Origin: Micropterix aruncella
Taxonomy: Eukaryota; Arthropoda; Insecta; Lepidoptera; Micropterigidae
DNA length: 64,000 bases
Assembly (NCBI GenBank): GCA_944548615.1
Contig: OX155955.1
Span: forward strand, 1,149,288 to 1,213,287
Direction of reading: 5' to 3'
In this document: positions 54,843 to 64,000 of the stretch, in pieces
Numbering within the stretch: the stretch's first letter is position 1
Layout of the letters: every line of letters starts with the position of its first letter
Program-made: the position numbers and the translations under genes
Notes under the pieces: model-generated
Database searches by the model: none
Told to the model about the DNA's origin: nothing
The model's input: the letters and a program-made list of their open reading frames with translations, nothing else

Positions 54843-57788
54843 ATGTACACTCATTGGTTAAACCAAATAAATTACCATTCACTTAAGACAGCTAAATTCA
54901 CGGGACACGTTGAATTTCGTTCTAAATGTTTAGAAAACAACATTTGCCCTAAAGGGTTATTACCAAAATTTCCTTTCGCAGCAATTAGTACAGAAATTCA
55001 ATATGATTTCACCGCAATCCGTTTAAGGTATTCAATGGAAATTACGTCTGTTTTGCGAAATGAATATCAAATTTTAGTTGATAAACATTTAAACTCACTG
55101 TGTTTTTATGTTAACATGATAACAACACATTCTCCTTTCTTATTTCAAGAAGCTCATAAAATAGTTAACAATTCTGTAACAGATTTACGAAATATTAGAT
55201 TAAAACACGATAAAAAGTTCCTTAATTTACTAAAGAACTTTCAGAAAATTTGCATTATCCCAAGTAACAATACACGAAACATTTTGAATCCAGTTTCCAT
55301 TTCAAATTACAGTCATTCCAATGTTAACAAAACAAGGAATTCAAATTCACTTCGAAATGTTATCCCAGCAGTTCACCAAGGTACCCTTTCCTCTCCGATG
55401 CACACCCTATCAGTAAACCAAATTACTAACAATATATTTCCATTAGTATCAGATTCCGTACCAATACGTGCCACATTAGTAAACCAAATTAATAACAGTA
55501 TAACACCATCAGTATCATATTCTAATAATATACAAGGTCCATCTCCTAGAGAAAAAAATGCTGTTAAAAACTTGTCATCCAAAGTCATTAACCACAATGA
55601 ATATTTAGTATTAGCTAAAGGTCTAAATTTCACACCGACTCAAAATGTGAACCATTTTAGTTTTGGTAATGATGTTGTTAAATTTTGTCGTAATTTAAGA
55701 TGGCGCGAATTTTGGCATTCAAATCAAAAGAATAACAATAATAATATTAAATTACACAATGCACTAGCTCAATTTCGTCCACACTCCAATAAAGAACCCC
55801 CTCCATTACCAAAAAATCATCCGGTAGAAAATTTTATTACTATTTTATTAAACAAAGTAACACAGCCATCTTTTCTAAATAGCCTCAAGCCAACATCAAA
55901 CTTGTCAGTAGATGAACGTGCAGCTCTTGAGAGTCTTAGCAAGGATACCAGCATCGTCATTTTTCCGGCTGATAAAGGTTCCACTACTGTCATACTTAAC
56001 AAAACTGACTATGTTACTGAAGGCTTGAGACAACTTAGAGATGAAACTTTCTATAAAAAACTATCTAGAGATCCAAACAAAAATTTTGCAGTGAAAATAA
56101 AAAAATATATTGAACAAAATAAATCAAATGAAAAATTATCAGACGAAGATGTTAAAACTTTAATTCCTGATCCTATCAGAACTCCAAATTTTTACCTATT
56201 ACCTAAAATTCACAAGCCTAATAATCCTGGACGACCAATAGTCGCAAGCTTTAACTCTCCGACAGAAAGAATTTCGGCTTTTGTAGATTATTTTTTACAA
56301 CCTTTTGTGAAAAATCTAAATTCTCATATCAAAGACAGCTATCATTTTATTGATATTTTAAAGAATACTGTAATTCCAAAGTCAGACGACCTATTATTTG
56401 TTACTATTGACGCCATATCCCTGTATACCAATATTCCTCATAATTTAGGATTGGAAGCCATTTCTTATTTTCTTGATGAGAGACCTCATCCTCAAATACC
56501 TTCTACGGATTTTCTTTGCAAATTAGCCGAGTTTGTCTTAACGTGTAATGCTTTCTCCTTTGAAGATGAATTTTATCTTCAAATTAAAGGGACTGCTATG
56601 GGCACGCGAATGGCACCTTCGTATGCCAACCTTTTCATGGGATTATTCGAGCAAAATTTTCTTCAAACGCAAAATTTAAAACCCATATTATGGTATAGAT
56701 TTATTGACGACATAGTAATGATTTGGCCACACGGACAAACTACTCTAACAACCTTTCTTGACGACCTAAATAATTTTGGCCCTTTGAATTTCACTCATAC
56801 CATTTCTAAATCACAAATTACTTTTTTAGATGTTGATTTAACAATTTCCGAAGGTAAAATTAAAACCGCGATTCATATAAAACCTACAAATAAAGAACAG
56901 TATTTACACTTTGATAGCTGTCATCCATTTCACACCAAGAGATCCATTCCCTATTCAATGTCCATTCGCGGACACCGTTTAGTTAACAACAAAGAAAATT
57001 TAGATAAATATCTCAATAATCTAAAGCAATCTCTTCTTGAAAGAAAATACCCTGCTCCTCTATTGGATAAACATATTCTAAACTCTGAAGTAAAATATAT
57101 ACCAAAACCTAAAATTTCTTCAAATAAAAATAATAATAATAATAAAATCTTTCTTAGCACCACTTATTTTCCTGGTGCTGAGAAACTGCGAGATATATTA
57201 TCTGATTTATTCCCCATCATTTCTAATGATGCATCCACTAAGGATCTCTTAGATTCACCGCCAATTTTATCTTTCCGCAGACCACCTAATATTAGATCAA
57301 TATTAAACAAAACAAAAAATAATCAAAATTTCTCTATTGGTAATAATACTTTTGGGCTTCAACCTTGTGGTCGTCCACGTTGTAAAACTTGTCCTCTGTT
57401 AGATCTAAGTCCTTTTTTTACCAGTCCAAATACTACTAATAGTTACAGGGTTCCCTTTCATTGCAGTTGTATTTCAAAAAATATAGTATATCAACTTCTG
57501 TGCAGGACTTGTGATGCCTTTTATATCGGTGAAACAACAACACCACTTAATATTAGACTAAATAATATTAGACTAAATAATCATAGGGCTAGTGTAGGAA
57601 ATGAAAGCCAACTCCCAATATCTTTGCATGCCAGGGCGCATAATTTATCTTTTGATCAATGTTTTAAAGTTAAAATAATAAAATGCCTTGGGGATAATGC
57701 AAAAGAAAGGGACGTCAAATCTTGGGAATTGGCTTATATTTATATTTTAGGCGCTTGCAAAGGTTCCGGTCTCAATAGGCAAAATTAA
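54843..57788 (+). CDS. PLE polyprotein: reverse transcriptase + GIY-YIG endonuclease
   Basis: 981 residues, no stop. The N-terminal ~330 residues are a poorly conserved Asn-rich region. The RT core follows: FPADKGSTTVI (about 373-383), YLLPKIHKPNNPGRPIVA (about 453-470), motif A TIDAISLYTNIPH (about 521-533), motif B GTAMGTRMAPSYANLFMG (about 582-600) and motif C YRFIDDIV with the catalytic Asp pair at 622-623. The C-terminal part has a Cys cluster (CGRPRCKTCPLL, HCSC, CRTC, about 841-890) and then the GIY-YIG nuclease (NIVY... AFYIGETTT, YIG at 894-896, HRASVGN, and WELAYI near the end). A 15-bp duplication (57,549-57,578) repeats NIRLN at 903-912 just after the YIG motif. The protein nicks DNA and reverse-transcribes PLE RNA. 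The start Met is the first in the frame; translation context is unknown. Confidence 0.93.
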   Translation: MYTHWLNQINYHSLKTAKFTGHVEFRSKCLENNICPKGLLPKFPFAAISTEIQYDFTAIRLRYSMEITSVLRNEYQILVDKHLNSLCFYVNMITTHSPFLFQEAHKIVNNSVTDLRNIRLKHDKKFLNLLKNFQKICIIPSNNTRNILNPVSISNYSHSNVNKTRNSNSLRNVIPAVHQGTLSSPMHTLSVNQITNNIFPLVSDSVPIRATLVNQINNSITPSVSYSNNIQGPSPREKNAVKNLSSKVINHNEYLVLAKGLNFTPTQNVNHFSFGNDVVKFCRNLRWREFWHSNQKNNNNNIKLHNALAQFRPHSNKEPPPLPKNHPVENFITILLNKVTQPSFLNSLKPTSNLSVDERAALESLSKDTSIVIFPADKGSTTVILNKTDYVTEGLRQLRDETFYKKLSRDPNKNFAVKIKKYIEQNKSNEKLSDEDVKTLIPDPIRTPNFYLLPKIHKPNNPGRPIVASFNSPTERISAFVDYFLQPFVKNLNSHIKDSYHFIDILKNTVIPKSDDLLFVTIDAISLYTNIPHNLGLEAISYFLDERPHPQIPSTDFLCKLAEFVLTCNAFSFEDEFYLQIKGTAMGTRMAPSYANLFMGLFEQNFLQTQNLKPILWYRFIDDIVMIWPHGQTTLTTFLDDLNNFGPLNFTHTISKSQITFLDVDLTISEGKIKTAIHIKPTNKEQYLHFDSCHPFHTKRSIPYSMSIRGHRLVNNKENLDKYLNNLKQSLLERKYPAPLLDKHILNSEVKYIPKPKISSNKNNNNNKIFLSTTYFPGAEKLRDILSDLFPIISNDASTKDLLDSPPILSFRRPPNIRSILNKTKNNQNFSIGNNTFGLQPCGRPRCKTCPLLDLSPFFTSPNTTNSYRVPFHCSCISKNIVYQLLCRTCDAFYIGETTTPLNIRLNNIRLNNHRASVGNESQLPISLHARAHNLSFDQCFKVKIIKCLGDNAKERDVKSWELAYIYILGACKGSGLNRQN

Positions 57789-57954
57789 TAAGGTTTATCA
57801 TATTATCATAATCATCAAATGCTTTTTCTTTTAATTTATAATCATTCATTTTAAAATAACGTTTTGCACGGTTGGTTATGGTACCTTAACTAAATCGTGT
57901 AAAATATTATTAATCCATTTCTTTTTGTTCGATTCCTTGAATTTAAATTTTCAA

Positions 57955-59235
<1,281 letters not shown>

Positions 59236-59284
59236 ATTATTTCCAATTAGAATTTGGCAGGTGGCCCGTTTTATTGGTAGACAA

Positions 59285-60208
59285 CACAGTTTGGCAGGCT
59301 GAATATACAGAAAAAATATGTAATTTCTGCAATCGCATACGCACGTGTGCTAAAATTATGAAAGTCATAGTATAACGCGAAAAAACATGTCATTAGAGAC
59401 AATAATGTATTTACTTAGTTAAATAATACCAGGTTATCGTCTGGAGATCGTAAGGTGAATGATGAATTTTAATTTCTAATTTGAATACAAGTGTTTTGCA
59501 AAATTGTGAACGCAAAAGTATATTCATTTGATTTATGATAATGCTTTCTGCAACTAATACCCAAGCGATTCATCAGAGGAATAGATGTTGTGTCTTGGAT
59601 ACATAATTAAGCATCCCAAAAAGGAGAATCAGTCACTGAGAAACAAGGAGATTATATTAAATGAGTTTAAAGGATACTCTAAAAAAATCGGTTGTGTCAT
59701 CCTAAGAATTTCCCGGCAAGTAGCCAAGGAATGATTTCTTTTTAATTTAAATTTCATATATAAAATCGATGAGCGCCTCTCTTGGCCGGCGGTCGGACCC
59801 GGTTGGGTCATATTGCGACGCTTCAGGGAGCGCGGTTAATTTCATGGCTATCCTCGGGCGGTTCGGCGATAATGCTAGAATAAAATGTATGGCTAAATTT
59901 AAATATTATTAGTGCAGCTTTCATGTGAAGACTACAGGCAAAAATGGAGGATGGTATTTTTTTGGTGAATTGAGTTAATAATATTCGAAAGCCTGAAACT
60001 TAAACTATCAAATCATCTATTTGGATAAGAAAAAAACAGGCCCCGTAAGAAAGATATAGAAGTTTGAAATTGAAATGATATTTCTCTCTTATGACCTGTT
60101 TTTTGCCATTCCTCTTTTTTCCTGTAAAAAATAATTGTATTCAACGTTTTTTTACCTATATTTAAACAAATGTGTCAGTTTTTTTTCATTTTTAATGCTT
60201 AATAAGAA
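59285..60208. repeat. duplicated non-coding segment, gene D unit
   Basis: Direct copy of 41,176-42,133 (blocks beta and gamma inside). Confidence 0.8.
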
Positions 60209-60344
60209 CATATTACCCATTACTTTGATATTTATTAAAAAGCTATATGGCACTGATTTAAAATTATGTCTTTTCGAAAATTTTAAATGTGATTATCTCA
60301 AAAAAGTTGTTTTGACATGCCATTTTTTTTTGCCGTGGTCTTCT

Positions 60345-60600
60345 TATGAAATATTTCAACCAAAATTCACAATGTGATTTTGGCCTTACAAGGCACCTGT
60401 GTACCGAATTTCAAGTCTTTAAGTCCAATATTTCCAGGATGACACATTACTAGTGCGCCCCCTGGTCGATCGATCTCAACCACAATCTTTTGAACACTTT
60501 CTATGACCAAATGATGCAGACACACCAAACTTCAGATCAATCGGATTATACGTTTGGGCGTTATACAATAGTGGAGCAATAAACACACACAGACACAGAC
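60345..60600. repeat. duplicated non-coding block delta, gene D unit
   Basis: Matches 31,319-31,620, again ending in a CA-rich run. Confidence 0.7.
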
Positions 60601-60729
60601 ACTGCCGTCGTAAATGAAAACACAGTAACTTGAAAAAAGACGTTTTGAGAAAAACGCGGTCAAAGTTCAGTTGTTAAATATTTGTTTTCATGAACAAAGT
60701 AATCAATATATATTATTTCTTTTAGTCTT

Positions 60730-61210
60730 TAATGGAGGACTTAAAATTCAAAAAAAACATCAAGGAGATGCTGATAGGCCACCTTTTCTATAATTTGACC
60801 GAATTTGAGGGCCATGATTTTTCAAATATTGTGCCCATTTAAATTAATTAAAAAAATAGGGCCTTATTGTCTGATTGTTTTATATGGTCTTATATCTGTA
60901 CTTTTAGTTTAAAATGCATGACGTAGATTTAATTTGATTATTTAACATTGTACTGACAATTTGAATATTACGATAAATAATTTTACTACGTATCCTTTCG
61001 AATTACTAACTACTTTAAATATTAAGCTTCTATTTTGATTATTTATATTTATAGTTTGACAATCTAGTAGTTAATTCTTGACTACCTATGTATGATCAGT
61101 AAAGAGTAGTAACGAAACTTACTACATAACCCAATTATTTTGACACGTTCAAGAGCGGTCTTTAGCCGTCAATTGGACACGAAGAAAATGTAATGTAATG
61201 TAATGTAATG
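60730..61210 (+). pseudogene. CR1-like LINE 3' end with (TAATG)n tail
   Basis: EMLIGHLFYNLTEFEGHDFS then the 3' UTR, ending in about five TAATG units (61,188-61,210). Homologous to 19,780-20,260 on the other strand. Confidence 0.65.
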
Positions 61211-64000
61211 TTAAAAAATAGTTAGAACTTCAATTCTGCATAAAAATATATATTGTAATGCTGCTGCATTACCCTATACTTAGAAAGTATACCATTATAG
61301 TCAAATACTTATAAAATAATTAATCCAGTTAAGCAAATCCATTCATCGTATAAACTTTGCCGTGCAATCGACGTCTAGTCTTTGTACGTCACTAGTCAGC
61401 TCATCCACAGCGGAGAGATTTTTTCAGTATTACCATTGCGGGTAATAGTTTTTTTTTGGCTACCGGACCTCGAGGAAGACGGTCGATATTTCGGAAAGGG
61501 CGCGCCCGCTTGGCGGCGCGGCGCGCCCGATTCATTCACTACCCTGCATACAGCCACTGCAGATTAAAATTCTTTATTTAAAGCCAGTACGAGATATAGA
61601 AGCATTTGAATCTTTACTAAATTCAGTGTAACACCTGGGCAGGCCATCGAGGAATCCTCAACCCTACAAGGCAAGTCGCTCACTGTACCATTAACCGCCT
61701 CTATTCTCGCTTCTTTTAATTTCTCGCTCTTTTATAATTTTCTATTACAATTTTAAAATCCATTTATAATTAAACTAATGTGAAGCAGACGCCAGAAACC
61801 GCGTCGCTTCGAAAGGAACCCAGGTTATTGTAATATCGCCGTTAGGCCAGGGATAGGTTAAAATTAACTATAACGTTCTACCGATAGAAATAGATTAAAT
61901 AGCATAGCCGGCTTGTCCGCCGAATAAACGTGCATAGTTCACTTTTTCCTAAATTTTTCATAAAATGTGCTACCCCCCATTAGGTCGAAAAGGTGAAAGT
62001 CGATCCGCGAAACCATTTCTATAATACCGTACTCTCGGAGTACAATTCCCTCGATATCAGGTCCCTCAAAATATTCTCTTTCAAGTCTCTACCCCACGAA
62101 ACAAAATCCCAAATCGCAAGCTAATTTTTGAATCTCTTTCCCAAAGTACAAGCCCAAAATCTCGAAAATATTATCTTTCAAATCACGTCTCAATAATACA
62201 AAATATCAATCATCTAAACTATTTTCCTTTATTTTATTAAAAATCTTTACCCAATAAAAAGAACAGAACCAAGGTCAGGTCCCCGATAAATAATATTCCT
62301 ATTCAAACATTTATCTAAAAAATATAAAATCTAAATTCCCGACATATCCAAATTCCATTAGATTCTTACTCCACCGTAACATAAAATTAAAGCGATCATT
62401 TTCCATAATCCTAAACATAAGAATAAATCATTTCCAATCATTATCAATCGACGTCTCTCTAGAAAAATCTACGGTTCAACCGAAGGAGATACCCGCATCC
62501 CGATACCGACAGACTTCAACGCCTACCCGACTCCTAAAAAAATCCGAAACCCTGAATTTCAATCACGAAAATCACGGAAGCTCGATAGAAAATTCATAAA
62601 ACCTTCGAAACTTAATTCGGCCTTGATATGCGCATTAATTAAAATTATATAGAAAGATCGGAGAACCTATGCACAGGAACGTAACATGTACCATAAATTT
62701 TCGTAAAATATATTCTTCTTTATAATAAAAACTCCATTGTAAGGCATTATGTTTCATTTAATAAAAAAGGTTTAAAAAATTGGTAATTCTATAATCTTCT
62801 CAGAAAAATTCGTAATAATTCGAATTCGAGACGTAAGACGTGCAAGCGGAGCCAGGGAGAGAAAAGAAAAGTTCACAGGGTTAAGAACCATTAATTTATG
62901 TTCGGACAAACCGAGCCTTATCATTTAAATTCTACGAACTCTAGTCTTGGAAATTTCTATACCTTTCTTGTTTAGTCAATCGTTCAAAACACGAATCAAT
63001 AAAGATAGAATCGCGAAACTTCTAGCTATTTTCCTTAGTATTCATTTCTACAGGTCATTTAAATTTGAAATTAAATTCGATAATATAATAAATAAATAGA
63101 TCCAAAATCATCACCCAAAAATAAAGATAAATTTCAATTTAAATTATCATTCAGTAATTCCGGACCGATTGTAAAAGATATTAAATCGCGCCGGGCGAGC
63201 GATCTCAGACCGGTTCGTTATCAGTAGGCAGGCCCGCGACGGCCCGGCGAGCGCGGCGAGCGCCGGCGCCATCTGTAGGTGCGGAGGTGAAGGAGGGGGC
63301 CATTGCCGGTGCGACGTATCCGAAGATAGAGGGCGCTGCGCCGTTTTACCACAATCTACTTCCCGCGAATTGAGTACGGACTTGAATTCACGAAACGCTC
63401 TCCATAATTAAATAAATTTTATAATCTGCAAAAGCCAGCATAGGAAATTTCAATCCATAATTAATAGCCCATAATTAAATAATTCAAGTATATTTCCCAA
63501 TCCATAGCAAGTATACCCCATCCAAATTGATCGCCCGTCTGCCTCACAGACGATCCCGACTTCCGAGGACGCCACTAATAAGGCGGGATAAAAAACCACC
63601 CCTGAGGATCACATATTCCGACTTGAGCTAGTGAGGCCCCGTCAGTGACGTTCCTCCTCCCATAATCTAGACCAACCGCTAGGCGAAGGCGTGCGTCTAG
63701 CTTTTTGTGCGTGAACCCCATCCCTAGAATTATCACGGATTGGCGCCCTGGAACTTGACGGTTCCCTAAAAAATTTAGATATTATCCGTGACATAATGGC
63801 ATTTATCCGATCTGCTTACGATACTATATAACCATTATAAACGGGGCACGTAGCAATATTAAATTATAATTGTTTAATTAATTTAATTAGATATTGTGTT
63901 TGAAATTAGGAAAATAATTTGATACATTTTATATTTTTAAGCTATAACACCGTAAGTGGTTACTGTGTTATAGGTAAATTTTACCCATTACTATGTTCTA
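61211..64000. other. intergenic, no gene recognised
   Basis: Includes a GC-rich patch with a 9-bp inverted repeat GGGCGCGCC...GGCGCGCCC (61,498-61,528). A second GC-rich island lies at 63,190-63,350, and a short inverted repeat CTATAACAC...GTGTTATAG at about 63,942-63,974. Frames are short and without motifs. Confidence 0.4.

Noticed and set aside
61382..61567. 61-codon frame
   Set aside because: Short, partly GC-repeat derived, no motif.
61627..63790. Possible LTR retrotransposon: TGTAACACC start and TGGCGCCCTGG primer-site-like sequence at 63,740
   Set aside because: No matching terminal repeats, no CA end before the supposed primer site and no gag/pol frame in the window.

Overview
The window is nuclear DNA of an insect, most likely a moth or butterfly (Lepidoptera). 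The signs are an AT-rich background, short phase-0 introns with GTAAGT/GTGAGT donors, arthropod TATA + TCATTY core promoters, Helitrons with TC...CTAG ends, a repeat bounded by ACCGACT/AGTCGGT, and many CR1-, R1- and RTE-type LINE remnants. The order is inferred from repeat flavour and was not proven by any search.

Host genes: the only non-transposon genes I can support are four paralogues, all on the minus strand, at 10.8-12.9 kb (A), 22.3-26.7 kb (B), 33.7-34.7 kb (C) and 43.5-44.5 kb (D). Each has three exons: a 14-15-residue signal-peptide exon, a ~200-residue exon and a ~65-residue exon. They encode small secreted proteins rich in Leu/Val/Thr/Ser amphipathic helices with about seven conserved cysteines. 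I do not recognise the family. D has an in-frame TAG in exon 2. Non-coding blocks upstream and downstream of the genes recur in the same order, so the array grew by duplication of a gene-plus-flank unit. The units were later enlarged by different transposons.

Layout: 0.4-3.4 kb, a CR1/L2-like LINE with one frameshift. 4.7-10.2 kb, two tandem copies of a GC-rich ~740-bp repeat, the second split by an R1-clade LINE with a 13-bp target duplication. 10.8-12.9 kb, gene A. 13-22 kb, LINE and mariner remnants, two 543-bp Helitrons and a ~615-bp Penelope-like monomer. 22.3-26.7 kb, gene B, with a Tc1-like element in its first intron. 27-33 kb, LINE tails, a non-autonomous element with minisatellite units, a 5S rRNA pseudogene and a Helitron with helicase remnants. 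33.7-34.8 kb, gene C. 35-42.8 kb, LINE remnants, a Tc1-like pseudogene and a third GC-rich repeat copy. 43.5-44.6 kb, gene D. 46.6-59.2 kb, a dense nest of Penelope-like elements (PLEs), nine (TA)n tracts of 105-323 bp, palindromes and tandem arrays. 59-64 kb, duplicated non-coding DNA, a LINE tail and intergenic sequence.

The most unusual part is the 46.6-59.2 kb nest. It holds one PLE with a complete 981-residue RT + GIY-YIG reading frame, direct and inverted terminal repeats, and (TA)n on both sides. It also holds shorter PLE pieces, a 557-bp head-to-tail array and ~600-bp tandem units. The PLE ends carry a hammerhead-ribozyme-like hairpin whose stem changes sequence but stays paired in three copies.
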